From contig NZ_NGFO01000007.1 in NCBI RefSeq assembly GCF_002149015.1, positions 1 through 64,000 on the forward strand: DNA of 64,000 bases. Direction: 5' to 3'. A program made the position numbers and the translations under genes. Shown one piece after another: positions 1 through 8,936 of this stretch; the first letter of the stretch is position 1; each line of letters begins with the position of its first letter. Under the pieces are notes generated by a model, which was given only the letters and a program-made list of their open reading frames with translations, did no database searches and was not told the DNA's origin. This stretch comes from Gordonia lacunae. Lineage in GTDB: Bacteria > Actinomycetota > Actinomycetes > Mycobacteriales > Mycobacteriaceae.

Positions 1-75
1 GGCCGGGGTGAGCTTGCGAGCTCGCTCCTCAGGGGGTCGGGGTGACGACGCTCGCACCCCTGCCAGCAGGAGAGC
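1..75. repeat. Fragment of a GC-rich intergenic repeat
   Basis: The stretch before the first gene contains the 12-mer CGCTCCTCAGGG (23-34), which recurs exactly at 23018-23029 in the repeat block downstream of the CPBP gene. Neighbouring bases (GCTTGCGAGCTCG here, CGCAAGCTCCGGG there) are also alike. It is probably one copy of a dispersed intergenic repeat family, cut by the window edge. No coding potential is seen. Confidence 0.35.
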
Positions 76-87
76 GGCCCCGCCGGC

Positions 88-930
88 TCAGCGTCCCTTG
101 AACTCGGGTTTGCGCTTCTCGAAGACGGCGGTGATGGCCTCGGACAGGTCTTCGCTGGGCAGGAACGCGGAGTTCCACGCGGCGACGTAGCGGAGGCTGT
201 CGTGCACGGCGGCGCTGCGCGAATGGTCGAGGACGGATTTGATGCCGTGGACGACCAGCGGCGGATTGTCGGCGATCTCGCGGGCGGTCGACCGGGCGAG
301 TTCGAGAACCGCGTCCTGATCGTCGGCGACGTCGTTGACGAGACCGATCTTCTCGGCCCGGGCGGCGTCGACGTCCTTACCGGTCAGCGCCAGCTCGCGC
401 AGGTGGCCGTCGCCGATGATGAACGGCAGGCGCGCGAGCGTGCCCACATCGGCGACCATGCCGACCTTGACCTCACGCACACTGAACTTGGCGTCGGCGC
501 TCGCGTAGCGCACGTCCGCGGCGCAGATCAGGTCGACACCACCGCCGATGCACCAGCCGGACACGGCCGCTACGACCGGCTTGCGACAGTCGGCAACCGC
601 GGTGATCCCGGCCTGTAGCTTCCGCAGCGAGTCGAGGAACTCGGTGCGCGGCGCCGCTTTCGCGTCCCCGGCGAGGATGCCCGACAACGTCCCACCCATC
701 GCGACGAGGTCGAGGCCGTAGGAGAAGTTCTTGCCCGACCCTGTCAGCACCACCGCGCGCACTCCGGGGTCGGTGTCGAGCTGTCCGAAAAGCTCGGGGA
801 GTTCTTGCCAGAAGTCCGGCCCCATGGCATTGCCCTTACCCGGGCCGATCAGGGTGACCTCGGCGATGTGGTCGGAGACGGTGACGTCGAACGCGGTCCA
901 GGCGCGGTCGTTCCAGGCGTGGTCTGTCAT
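88..930 (-). CDS. Enoyl-CoA hydratase/isomerase family protein, probable delta3,5-delta2,4-dienoyl-CoA isomerase
   Basis: A 280-residue crotonase-fold protein, usual length for the family. The oxyanion-hole segment GWCIGGGVD is at residues 125-133. Residues 150-170 read SVREVKVGMVADVGTLARLP, which matches the pattern of eukaryotic ECH1 dienoyl-CoA isomerase: acidic residues E153 and D161 have the same spacing as its two catalytic acids. It would move double bonds during beta-oxidation of unsaturated fatty acids in the cytosol. It resembles mycobacterial EchA21 (from memory). The gene stands alone; the upstream neighbour runs divergently. The crotonase assignment is secure, the isomerase specificity is inferred. 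Confidence 0.9.
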   Translation of the reverse strand: MTDHAWNDRAWTAFDVTVSDHIAEVTLIGPGKGNAMGPDFWQELPELFGQLDTDPGVRAVVLTGSGKNFSYGLDLVAMGGTLSGILAGDAKAAPRTEFLDSLRKLQAGITAVADCRKPVVAAVSGWCIGGGVDLICAADVRYASADAKFSVREVKVGMVADVGTLARLPFIIGDGHLRELALTGKDVDAARAEKIGLVNDVADDQDAVLELARSTAREIADNPPLVVHGIKSVLDHSRSAAVHDSLRYVAAWNSAFLPSEDLSEAITAVFEKRKPEFKGR

Positions 931-1073
931 GCGAGGGAGCCTACTCGGCGGTCAGAAGCGCTCGTGGTCGGATCCGACCGCAGCGCGCCTACCCCCGACC
1001 GCAGTGCGCCGACCCCGGCCGGTCGTCGCCGGGCTGCGCCGGTCACACCTCGTCGACCCTGTTAGATGGGCTC

Positions 1074-1733
1074 ATGAGCGGATACATCCAGGAGGACATC
1101 GACCCGGAGGAACTCGCGCACCGGACCGAACTCGCGTCCGCGATCGCGGGCAGCGTCCGGGACCTGATCGATGCGACGGTGCGCACCGAGGTCGGCGAGA
1201 CCGACATCGCGGAGGCGAGGCGCCTCATCGCCGCCGCCACCGAGATCCTCCGGAAGGATCAGCTGCCGGGGCCGTTCGGCATCCGGTTCAACGCGGACGG
1301 GACCAAGCGGTCGTGGGGCAACGCCGTCCTCGGTCGGCGCAATCCGATCGCTCCGCCGGTCGACATCCGCCACGAGACCGAACACAGCTGGCTCGAGGTG
1401 GACCTCGGCCCTCAGTACGAGGGGCCGGCCGGACTCGTGCACGGTGGTGTCCTCGCGCTCGTCTTCGACCAGTTGCTGGGTTCGACCGCGGAGTTCCAGG
1501 GTGTGCCCGGTATGACCGGCACGCTCACCGTGCGGTACCGGCGCGGCACGCCGCTCGGCCCGATCCGGGGCGAGGCGCGAGTCGATCGGGTGGAGGGTGT
1601 GAAGACCTTCGTCACCGGGACGATCTCGGTCGACGGGGAGGTCACCGCCGAATCCGAGGGCATCTTCATCCTGCCCCGGTGGGCCCGTGGTGAGGTGCCC
1701 GAGGCCATGCGAAAGTCCGTCGGCGAGGGCTGA
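1074..1733 (+). CDS. PaaI-type hotdog-fold thioesterase
   Basis: A 219-residue protein. The C-terminal 120 residues form a hotdog thioesterase domain: the segment around residues 122-135 (VHGGVLALVFDQLLG) carries the GG and acidic residue of PaaI-like acyl-CoA thioesterases, followed by strands RYRRGTPLG and KTFVTGTISVDG. The N-terminal 90 residues are helical and charged. The protein likely hydrolyses acyl- or aryl-CoA esters; the substrate is unknown. It starts 143 bases after the divergent dienoyl-CoA isomerase gene, so the two may share a control region. A GC palindrome follows the stop. Confidence 0.85.
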   Translation: MSGYIQEDIDPEELAHRTELASAIAGSVRDLIDATVRTEVGETDIAEARRLIAAATEILRKDQLPGPFGIRFNADGTKRSWGNAVLGRRNPIAPPVDIRHETEHSWLEVDLGPQYEGPAGLVHGGVLALVFDQLLGSTAEFQGVPGMTGTLTVRYRRGTPLGPIRGEARVDRVEGVKTFVTGTISVDGEVTAESEGIFILPRWARGEVPEAMRKSVGEG

Positions 1734-1734
1734 A

Positions 1735-1746
1735 CCGACCGGTCGG
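1735..1746. terminator. Possible terminator hairpin between convergent genes
   Basis: The perfect palindrome CCGACCGGTCGG directly follows the thioesterase stop and lies before the convergent reductase gene. It is short, has no loop and no T run, so its activity as a terminator is only suggested by position. Confidence 0.3.
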
Positions 1747-1796
1747 GGGCCGTGTACCGCCCTCGACCGGTGACCGCGGGCCCGCTCCTCGGACGA

Positions 1797-2351
1797 TCAG
1801 ACCTGGGCGGGTGCGGATCTCGGTCCGACCGGCGAGTAGCGCGCGCACAGGAAGGCGCCGTTGCGGGCGAACTCCTGGAGCTCGAAGTCGTAGCGCCGTG
1901 GGAAGAGCGGCCGTCCCGACCCGAGGGTGACCGGCGCGATCGAGACGACGATGTCGTCGAGCATGCCGGCCTCGGCGAACTGCGCGGCCAGGTCGCCACC
2001 GCCCACGACCCAGATGTCGCGTCCATCGGCCGCCGCGAGGAGACGATCGCGAAGGTCCGCGGGCTTGCCGTTCACCACCGTGATCGTGTCCGACACCGGC
2101 GTGAGCGACCGATGGGTGAAGACGAACGTGGGGATCTCGTACGGCCAGGGTTTCCCGTCCGAGACCTCGTGGTCGAGGAGCCACCGGTAGGTGGTCGCGC
2201 CCATGACGGCGACCCCCACCTGCCGGAAGAAGTCGTCGTAGTTCATCGGGCCGCTCTCTTCCAGCGGTTGACTCAACAGCCAGTCGAGGCTGTCGCGGTC
2301 GTCGGCGAGGAAGCCGTCGAGGGTGGTTGCCGTGTAGTAGCGGAAAGCCAT
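1797..2351 (-). CDS. Dihydrofolate reductase family protein (RibD C-terminal fold)
   Basis: A 184-residue protein that begins with MAFRYYTATTLDGFLADD, the typical opening of RibD-C/DHFR-like reductases, and has the NADPH-binding segment DIWVVGGGDLAAQF near residue 125. These proteins reduce small substrates with NADPH, but this subfamily is mostly of unknown substrate. The ATG is chosen because it overlaps the TGA of the upstream AraC-type gene by one base (TGATG), implying translational coupling. The reading frame stays open further upstream, but that part is a shadow of the AraC gene. Confidence 0.85.
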   Translation of the reverse strand: MAFRYYTATTLDGFLADDRDSLDWLLSQPLEESGPMNYDDFFRQVGVAVMGATTYRWLLDHEVSDGKPWPYEIPTFVFTHRSLTPVSDTITVVNGKPADLRDRLLAAADGRDIWVVGGGDLAAQFAEAGMLDDIVVSIAPVTLGSGRPLFPRRYDFELQEFARNGAFLCARYSPVGPRSAPAQV

Positions 2352-3295
2352 CAGAATCCTCCGGAGTGTTTGCGGTGCCACATGATCGGGTCGGGATCGA
2401 GCGCCGGGGCGGTCACATCGAGGCCGGCGTCGCGCAACATCCACCGGGCGACGAGCCTGCGGTGTGCGGAGAACGTCAGGACATGCGCGACGATCTGCGA
2501 GAGCAGGAACGACTCGGGTGGATCGCACAACGCGTCGATGACCCGGTCCTGCCATGCGCCGCGGCGATCGATGTCGCGGACCAGGGCCAGCCAGCGCGGT
2601 GCGATGTCGCGGTGGAGCTCGACGAGGTCGGTCAGCTCGGTCGGCGCGGCCGGCGGCAGGTCGGCTCCCTCGATGGTCGACAGCCAGGGGAGCTTGTCGG
2701 CGACCAGATGCGAGATCACCTGAGCGAGATTCTCTTCCGGGCCGCTCCACGACAGCGGCTGGTGTCCGGCCAGGCGCGGCGCGATCCATGATGCGGCGTC
2801 GACACCCTTCGCGGCGTCCAGAAGTGCGTCGATGTCGTCGAGGTCGTGGCGCACCATGAGCATCACCACGTCGCCCGCATCCTCGGTCGTGGGTGAGCCG
2901 CTGTCGACGTAGAGCGCGGTGGGCGAGTGGAAGTGGATGCCGTTCGGTGCCGGCAGCCAGTGGCTGTGCTCGCCCACCGGGCCCATCCGGCCGGGGCTGT
3001 GCCCGAAGGCGCGGCTGAATGCGCGTGCGAAGCCGTCTACCGACTCGTATCCGGATTCGAAGGCCACATCGGTCACCGACTGCCCTCTCTGCAGCAACCA
3101 CGCGGCACGTTCGAGGAGGACGCGGCGGCGCAGGGCCACCGGCGCCTCGCCTGCGCCCCGCCGCACCTGCCGGGTGAAGTGGAACGGCGATGCGTAGGCA
3201 CCCGCGGCCATGTCGTCGAGCGACGTGTTGTCGTCGGAGAGCACCGCGTCGAGCAGTTGCCGGAGACGGTCGCGGTCGGTCGGGGAGGGAGCCAC
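2351..3295 (-). CDS. AraC-family regulator with a DinB-like C-terminal domain
   Basis: A 314-residue protein. Residues about 10-105 form an AraC double helix-turn-helix, with the second helix region SVTDVAFESGYESVDGFARA and the typical RAFGHSPG motif. The rest (about 170-300) resembles a DinB/mycothiol-dependent maleylpyruvate isomerase-type helical bundle, with VISHLVADKLPW and a conserved-looking H near residue 270. It probably controls its own operon with the downstream reductase, which overlaps it by one base. The effector is unknown. N-terminal placement of the HTH with a DinB-like tail is a known actinobacterial arrangement. Confidence 0.8.
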   Translation of the reverse strand: MAPSPTDRDRLRQLLDAVLSDDNTSLDDMAAGAYASPFHFTRQVRRGAGEAPVALRRRVLLERAAWLLQRGQSVTDVAFESGYESVDGFARAFSRAFGHSPGRMGPVGEHSHWLPAPNGIHFHSPTALYVDSGSPTTEDAGDVVMLMVRHDLDDIDALLDAAKGVDAASWIAPRLAGHQPLSWSGPEENLAQVISHLVADKLPWLSTIEGADLPPAAPTELTDLVELHRDIAPRWLALVRDIDRRGAWQDRVIDALCDPPESFLLSQIVAHVLTFSAHRRLVARWMLRDAGLDVTAPALDPDPIMWHRKHSGGF

Positions 3296-3365
3296 CCTAC
3301 GAGTATGGAACCGCGGCGACCCCGTCCGCCCGACCGAAATTGCTCCGTCGGCTCGGGCGGCGGGA

Positions 3366-5117
3366 TCAGTCCCTGGTGAGCAGTGGGATCAGCTGTTCGG
3401 TCTTGGCCTCGGTCCAGCCCGGTGGCTGCAGGATCTTGGCCCAGGCGGCGGGGATCGCGGACAGATAGTTGTGTCCGTGCCCGTCGGGGACGCCGACGGA
3501 GACCGCCATGTCCGCGCTGACCTGTAGGAACGTCACGAACGGAATCCAGCGCATCGCCGACAGCACGTCGCGGCCGGGGTCTTCCTTGAGCCAGTCGGGT
3601 TCGCGGAGTATCAGTCGCGGATTCCACCACGAGATCGGGTCGGAGGCGTGCTGCAGGTACACCGCGCGACCGGACGGCGACACCCATTCGGTGGTCGGCT
3701 CGTCGAGGTCCGGGGCGTCGGCGATGAATCGGACCTGTCGGCCGTCGTCATAGGTGGGCAACACCTCCGGGGTCCCGTCGTCGCGTGACCCGGTCGTGTC
3801 CACCCACAGTTTGTTGTTGAAGGTCGGCCCGCTGAACAAGGCGCCGTCGGTGCGCGCGCTCAGCGCCGGAATGGTCCCGAACGCCGACTCGGCCGCGAAG
3901 GAGCCGAGGCTCTCGCCGAAGACGACCAGCTTCGGGCGTTGGGCCTCGGGCACCTCGCGCACGCGTTCCGAGACCGCTTCGAAGAGCGCCAGTCCCGCCT
4001 GCCGGGCACGTTCCTTGTCGACGAGGAAGGACAGCCAGCTCGGTAGGTACGAGTACTGCATGCTGACCGTCGCGGTGTCGCCGTTGTACATGTACTCGAG
4101 AGAGTCCACGGTGGCCTGATTGATCCATCCGGTCCCGGTGGTGGACGCGACCGCGATGAGTTTGCGCTGCAACCCGCCGGCGCGGACGAGCTCCTCCGCG
4201 GCCAGTTCGGCATTGGCCCGCAGGTCTTTGCCCGACCCGAGTCCGACGTAGGCGCGGATCGGTTCCATCGCCGGAGCGCCGTTGAACTCGCTCAGCTCGG
4301 CCACCGTCGGTGACACCGACACGAAGATGCGACCCTGACGCCCGAGTGAGTCCCAGGTCACCAACGAGCCCGGTCCGCCCGAACGCAGCGGTGTCGTCGG
4401 CGGGTTGGAGTCCGCGGTGGTCTCGTCGTTGACCGCGGCGAACGAGGAGTTCAACGCCTGCATCCCGTAGTTCGCGACGACGCCGTTGAGGACCAGCACC
4501 GTGACGACGATGGCGACGGTCGCTGCGACGAATGCCGAGATGCGTGGAGGCGCAACACGATTGATCTTCCGGACGAGCCACTCGACGCCGTCGCCCCATG
4601 CCTGTCCGATGGTCATCAACAGGGCGAACACCACGACGGCGATGAGCAGGATCTGCGGGTAGGCGGTCCACGACAGCAGATCGACGCCCATCATGGTGCG
4701 GACCTGGTCCTGCCACCGCTGGAACGCGACGAGCATGACCACCGTCCCCGCGACGGCCGCCAGGCCGAGCGCGACCCAGAGGCGGCGCATCGGCGCGGGC
4801 CACGGATCGTCCCGGGAGATCATGTAGCGGATCAGCCACGAGACACCTACGCCCAGGCCGTACCCGACGGCGGCCGACGCCCCGCTCACGATGCCCTGGA
4901 ACAGCGGACCGCGCGGCAGGAGCGACGGTGTCACCGACAGCCAGAAGAAGACGAGCGCGACCGTCAGCCCGACACACGAATACCGGTGGAGGCGGCGTCT
5001 CCACCAGGACGGCTTCTTCTCCTCGGCCGGGCCGGTCGCGGCAGCGCGCTCCGGGACCGGCGAATCGTCCGGTTCCGGAGCTGCGGCCGGCTGCGAGGTG
5101 GGTGCACTCGACGACAC
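3366..5117 (-). CDS. Membrane-anchored alpha/beta-hydrolase (Abhydrolase_9 type)
   Basis: A 583-residue protein. After a Pro/Ala-rich cytosolic stretch, residues about 45-250 hold four to five hydrophobic segments, followed by a large extracytoplasmic hydrolase domain. The nucleophile elbow is GESLGSFAAE near residue 405 and a His near the C-terminus lies in DGHGHNYLSA. This two-domain architecture is typical of a mycobacterial/actinobacterial membrane esterase family with unknown substrate, thought to act on envelope lipids. The GTG start is preceded by AAGAGGAA at good spacing. The gene is followed by the AraC gene on the same strand, 70 bases away. Confidence 0.85.
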   Translation of the reverse strand: MSSSAPTSQPAAAPEPDDSPVPERAAATGPAEEKKPSWWRRRLHRYSCVGLTVALVFFWLSVTPSLLPRGPLFQGIVSGASAAVGYGLGVGVSWLIRYMISRDDPWPAPMRRLWVALGLAAVAGTVVMLVAFQRWQDQVRTMMGVDLLSWTAYPQILLIAVVVFALLMTIGQAWGDGVEWLVRKINRVAPPRISAFVAATVAIVVTVLVLNGVVANYGMQALNSSFAAVNDETTADSNPPTTPLRSGGPGSLVTWDSLGRQGRIFVSVSPTVAELSEFNGAPAMEPIRAYVGLGSGKDLRANAELAAEELVRAGGLQRKLIAVASTTGTGWINQATVDSLEYMYNGDTATVSMQYSYLPSWLSFLVDKERARQAGLALFEAVSERVREVPEAQRPKLVVFGESLGSFAAESAFGTIPALSARTDGALFSGPTFNNKLWVDTTGSRDDGTPEVLPTYDDGRQVRFIADAPDLDEPTTEWVSPSGRAVYLQHASDPISWWNPRLILREPDWLKEDPGRDVLSAMRWIPFVTFLQVSADMAVSVGVPDGHGHNYLSAIPAAWAKILQPPGWTEAKTEQLIPLLTRD

Positions 5118-5220
5118 GTGGGTTCCTCTTTTCTCGAGAACCCGAAAACCGTAACACCGATCGCGGTGTGGCAGCGGCGCTTACGGTGACCGTGACCGTC
5201 GTGCCACCGGTCGGCGTCCG

Positions 5221-6033
5221 TTACTTGACCTCGGACCGCAGAATCCGCAGTACACCCACTCCGAGCGGTAGTCCGATCCAGATCACCGCCGAGACCAGCA
5301 TCCTCGCCCATTCGCCCCCGGTCGCCCAATCGGCCTCCTGGAACGGCACGTTCGTCAGTCCGGTGTCGACCCACTGCCCGAGATTGTCCTTGAACCACGG
5401 GACCAGCTGGCTCACCACGGTCAGGGCGGTGGGCAGCGCGAAGTAGGCGACGATCGCGCCCGGGGTGTTCAGGATCAGGGCGGCGAAACCGAATCCGAGC
5501 AGCAGGCCGAAGGTCTGCGACACAAACGAATTGACGAATCCGGCGAGGGTGAGGTCCCAGGAGCCGGCGGGATCGGCGAATGCCAGGCCCGCGATCCCGT
5601 TGCCGATGACACCGAGGACGAGCGCCACCGCGACCGCCGCGACGGCGGTGAGGAGCGCCGCCACCAGCTTCGCCCCGATGACGCGCTGCCGTCGTGGCTC
5701 GAGCGTGAACGTGGTCAGGGCAGTGCGCTGACTCCACTCGCCGGTCACGAGCAGGATTGCCAGGATCGGCAGGATGATGGCGGTGGGGATGTTCATCATC
5801 CCGAAGAACTGTCCGAGGTTGAGGTTCTCGGGGCTGTTGCGGTTCGCGATGAGCATCGCGATCACGACGACGGCCGCGATCACCCCGATCGAGGCGGTCA
5901 GCCAGAAACCGGCGCGGGTGTCCACGAGTTTGCGGAGTTCGACCCGCACGAGCCGGGAGAACGGGATTCCGGGGCGGTCGACGTCGATCACGTCGGCCGG
6001 CGGCACGGGTGTACCGAAGTCGGCGAGGGTCAT
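5221..6033 (-). CDS. ABC transporter permease (ABC-2 type)
   Basis: A 270-residue integral membrane protein with about six hydrophobic segments (for example residues 44-64, 82-103, 121-150, 160-185, 190-215 and 240-262). It pairs with the ATPase encoded immediately upstream; the two genes overlap by four bases (ATGA), so they are translationally coupled. N-terminal sequence VRVELRKLVDTRAGFW is typical of ABC-2 permeases of multidrug or bacitracin-type exporters. Substrate cannot be read from sequence. The two-component system that runs divergently from the operon is a likely regulator. Confidence 0.88.
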   Translation of the reverse strand: MTLADFGTPVPPADVIDVDRPGIPFSRLVRVELRKLVDTRAGFWLTASIGVIAAVVVIAMLIANRNSPENLNLGQFFGMMNIPTAIILPILAILLVTGEWSQRTALTTFTLEPRRQRVIGAKLVAALLTAVAAVAVALVLGVIGNGIAGLAFADPAGSWDLTLAGFVNSFVSQTFGLLLGFGFAALILNTPGAIVAYFALPTALTVVSQLVPWFKDNLGQWVDTGLTNVPFQEADWATGGEWARMLVSAVIWIGLPLGVGVLRILRSEVK

Positions 6034-6953
6034 CGGGCTACTCCTTCGAGTGTGGTGTGTTCGCGCTGGGTCTCGGCGGTCAGCTGCAGGAACATGGCTT
6101 CGAGCTGGGCACCGTCGGCGGGCCGTAGTTCGGTGAGGACGACGCCGACGGCGGCCGCGGCGCGGCCCACGTCGACGGGGTCGGCATCGACATCGAGTCC
6201 ACCGGAGGTGTTGCGTTGCACAGTGATACCGGCAGCCACGAGCGCCTCGCCGAGCGCGGCGTCGTCGAGTGACCGGACACGCGTGCCCGCCCCGGCGAGG
6301 AGCTCGTCCTTGGTGCCCTGCGCCACGATCCGGCCGTTGCCGATCACGACGATGTCGTCGGCGACGATTTCGATCTCGTGCAGGAGATGCGACGACAGCA
6401 GGACCGTCCCGCCACGGTCGGCATATCCACGCAGGAGGGTTCGCATCCAGTGGATACCGGCCGGATCGAGTCCGTTCGCCGGTTCGTCGAGGATGAGGAT
6501 CTTCGGATCGCCGAGCAGTGCCGCGGCGATACCGAGCCGCTGCCGCATGCCGAGGGAGTAGTTGCGCACTCGTCGCCCGGCTTCCTCCGGGGTGAGGCTG
6601 ACCAGTTCGAGCATCTCGTCGACGCGGTCGCGGCCGATGCCCATCGTCATCGCCGACAGGCGCAGCACCTCTGCGCCGGTTCGGCCTGCATGCTGCGCCG
6701 AGGCGTCCAGGAGGATGCCGACTTGCGTCGCCGGATTCGGGATCGTCCGATAGTCGACGCCGTAGAGTTGGGCCACCCCGGAGGTCGGCGGCGTCAGTCC
6801 GGCGATGATGCGCATCGTCGTCGACTTCCCCGCGCCGTTGGGGCCGAGGAATCCGGTCACCTGTCCGGGGCGGCAGGTGAAGGACACGTCATCGACCGCG
6901 ACGTAGTCGCCGTAGCGCTTCGTCAGATTCTTCACTGTGATCATGTCGTCCAT
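6030..6953 (-). CDS. ABC transporter ATP-binding protein
   Basis: A 307-residue ABC ATPase: Walker A GPNGAGKST, a signature region with NYSLGMRQRLGIA, Walker B ILILDEPANGLDP and the H-loop SSHLLHE. The C-terminal 80 residues are the regulatory tail seen in ABC-2 exporter ATPases. The ATG at 6953 (MDDMITVKN) is preferred since the upstream in-frame extension is non-conserved and overlaps the divergent promoter region. It energises the permease whose start codon overlaps its stop. The operon is divergent from a histidine kinase gene 123 bases away. Confidence 0.93.
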   Translation of the reverse strand: MDDMITVKNLTKRYGDYVAVDDVSFTCRPGQVTGFLGPNGAGKSTTMRIIAGLTPPTSGVAQLYGVDYRTIPNPATQVGILLDASAQHAGRTGAEVLRLSAMTMGIGRDRVDEMLELVSLTPEEAGRRVRNYSLGMRQRLGIAAALLGDPKILILDEPANGLDPAGIHWMRTLLRGYADRGGTVLLSSHLLHEIEIVADDIVVIGNGRIVAQGTKDELLAGAGTRVRSLDDAALGEALVAAGITVQRNTSGGLDVDADPVDVGRAAAAVGVVLTELRPADGAQLEAMFLQLTAETQREHTTLEGVAR

Positions 6954-7076
6954 CGTCTCGTTCCCGCATGCTGCGCACATCGGGCTTCCGGACACCGTCG
7001 TATCGGCCGAAAGTCGTAGGGGTCGGCACCCATCGGTCGGACGCGGTCCACGTCGGGGCACGACTACGGTGACGGT

Positions 7077-8237
7077 GTGCGTCCCGAGCAGTACCAACCC
7101 CCGATGACGTGGACCGGCCGACTGTGGCGGCTCGCGGTGATGCTCTGCATCTCGGCCGGCGCCTTCGCGACTCGTGCGTCGTACCTCTGGGACGAGGCCC
7201 GGTGGTGGTTCATCGCCGATCTCACGCTCGGGCTGGTGTCCTTCATCGTCATCTGGTGGCGCCGACGTCATCCCGTACCGGTCACGACGTTCGTCAACAT
7301 CGTGACCATCGTGTCGTCGTCGTCACTCGGGCCGGCGATCCTCGCCATGGTGTCGCTGTCGACCCGGCGGCGGTGGCGCGAGATCATCCCGCAGGCCGTG
7401 CTGTCCGTCGTCGCGGGGATCATCGCCCTCGAGTTCTTCGCCACTCCCACCGAGGCGAGTGATCCGGTCATCGTCCAGTACGCGGTGACGGCGGTCGCGA
7501 CGGGGGCGATGGTCGCGTGGGGTCTCTACATCGGCTCTCGCCGTGAGCTTCTCGCGAGCTGGCGGGCGCGGGCGCTCGCCTCGGAAGCCGAGCAGCAGGC
7601 GAAGGTCATGCAGGCGCGGTCGCTGGAACGGGCGCGGATCGCCCGGGAGATGCACGACATCCTCGCGCATCGCATCTCGGCGATGAGTATGTCGGCGGGT
7701 GCGCTGGCCTACCGATCGGACCTGTCCGCCGAGCAGATCCGCGAGACGGCGCAGACCATCCAGGAGACCTCACATCTCGCGTTGACCGAACTCCGGGAGG
7801 TGCTCGGGGTTCTGCGTGAGGGTCCCGGCGATGCCACTCCGGAGAAACCGCAGGGGGTGCCGGACCTGTCGGGGCTGATCGAGGAGGCCCGACGGCTGGG
7901 TATGCGCGTGGAGAGCCGCTGTGACATCGACGTGGGTTCGCTGAGTCCGGGGATCGCGCGGACGTTGTACCGGTGTGTGCAGGAGGCCCTGACCAATGCG
8001 CGCCGCCATTCGCCGAGCGCGCCGGTGACCATGCACATCCGCGGCGGACCCGAGCACGGGGTCGATCTGCTCGTCGAGAACCCACTACCGCTGTCGATGG
8101 GTTCGAATGGCCCGACACCGGGATTCGGCCTCGTGGGTCTGGCCGAGCGGGTCGGTCTGCACGGCGGCCGGCAGTCGGCGACGGTCAGCGAGGACAAACG
8201 TTTCCTGTTGCACGTCTGGCTACCGTGGCAGTCATGA
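7077..8237 (+). CDS. Sensor histidine kinase, DesK/NarL type
   Basis: A 386-residue kinase. Residues about 15-150 carry four to five membrane segments and no obvious extracellular sensor. The dimerisation/phosphoacceptor box is ERARIAREMHDILAHRISAM (His near residue 190, HisKA_3 type). The ATPase domain has the N-box CVQEALTNARRH and G-box GFGLVGLAERVGLHGG. The GTG at 7077 is taken; an ATG nine codons later (7104) is possible. Its stop overlaps the response-regulator start by four bases. Divergence from an ABC exporter operon suggests control of that exporter, perhaps in an envelope-stress response (inference). Confidence 0.93.
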   Translation: MRPEQYQPPMTWTGRLWRLAVMLCISAGAFATRASYLWDEARWWFIADLTLGLVSFIVIWWRRRHPVPVTTFVNIVTIVSSSSLGPAILAMVSLSTRRRWREIIPQAVLSVVAGIIALEFFATPTEASDPVIVQYAVTAVATGAMVAWGLYIGSRRELLASWRARALASEAEQQAKVMQARSLERARIAREMHDILAHRISAMSMSAGALAYRSDLSAEQIRETAQTIQETSHLALTELREVLGVLREGPGDATPEKPQGVPDLSGLIEEARRLGMRVESRCDIDVGSLSPGIARTLYRCVQEALTNARRHSPSAPVTMHIRGGPEHGVDLLVENPLPLSMGSNGPTPGFGLVGLAERVGLHGGRQSATVSEDKRFLLHVWLPWQS

Positions 8238-8884
8238 CCGCCCGCATCATGATCGTCGACGACGACCCGCTCGTCCGTTCCGGACTCCGCCTTCTGCTCG
8301 GCGGCGATGCGGGGCTCGACATCGTCGCCGAGGCGGGCAACGGGCAGGAGGCCCTCGACTCCCATGATGCCGCGCCGGTGGATCTCGTCCTCATGGATCT
8401 GCGGATGCCGGTCCTCGACGGGATCGCGGCAACCGGGCATTTCAAGGCCCTGGCCTCGCCGCCGGCGATCATCGTCCTGACGACCTTCGACGCCGACGAC
8501 TACGTGGTCCGCGCACTGGCGATGGGCGCGGACGGGTTCCTCCTCAAGGACACCCCGCCCGATGCCATCGTCGCCGCCATCCACGAGGTGCTCGACGGTC
8601 GGCCGGCCCTGAGTCCCTCGGTGACCGCCGCGCTGATCAAGCAGGTGGTCAGCACCGGTGGCAGTCGTGCGTCGTCCGCGTCCGGGCGTGTCGACCATCT
8701 CACGGCACGCGAGCGCGACGTGGCCGTGGAACTGGCCCGCGGCGCGTCCAACGCCGAGATCGCCCAACGCCTCTACATGAGCCTCGCGACGGTCAAGGCG
8801 CACATCTCGCACATCTTCACCAAGCTCGATGCGAGCAACCGGGTCCAGGTCGCGATCCTCATGCATGACGCCGGGATGGTGTGA
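8234..8884 (+). CDS. NarL/FixJ-family response regulator
   Basis: A 216-residue regulator. The receiver domain (1-120) has the acidic pocket IVDDDP, phospho-acceptor Asp in LVLMDLRMPVLDG and the conserved Lys in LLKDTPPD. The LuxR-type helix-turn-helix occupies about residues 150-212, with LTARERDVAVELARGASNAE and ATVKAHISHIFTKL. The ATG sits in an ATGA overlap with the kinase gene, so kinase and regulator are translationally coupled. It is the last intact gene before the accessory region; its stop is 52 bases from the end of a decayed IS3 element. Confidence 0.95.
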   Translation: MTARIMIVDDDPLVRSGLRLLLGGDAGLDIVAEAGNGQEALDSHDAAPVDLVLMDLRMPVLDGIAATGHFKALASPPAIIVLTTFDADDYVVRALAMGADGFLLKDTPPDAIVAAIHEVLDGRPALSPSVTAALIKQVVSTGGSRASSASGRVDHLTARERDVAVELARGASNAEIAQRLYMSLATVKAHISHIFTKLDASNRVQVAILMHDAGMV

Positions 8885-8904
8885 GGTTGTCACTTCCGAC
8901 AAAG

Positions 8905-8928
8905 CCACCCCTTTTCCACAAACCCACC
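8905..8928. repeat. 24-bp repeat, left edge of accessory region
   Basis: This 24-mer (starts CCACCCC, ends ACCCACC) matches the reverse complement of 18891-18914 at 21 of 24 positions. It lies in the 52-base gap between the response-regulator gene and the IS3 remnant. The two copies face each other across about 10 kb of accessory sequence. Confidence 0.5.
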
Positions 8929-8936
8929 CGGTCCGA

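Noticed and set aside
1797-3101. 434-residue reductase fusion on the minus strand
   Set aside because: The first 250 residues are the antisense-frame shadow of the AraC gene; the true start overlaps its stop by one base.
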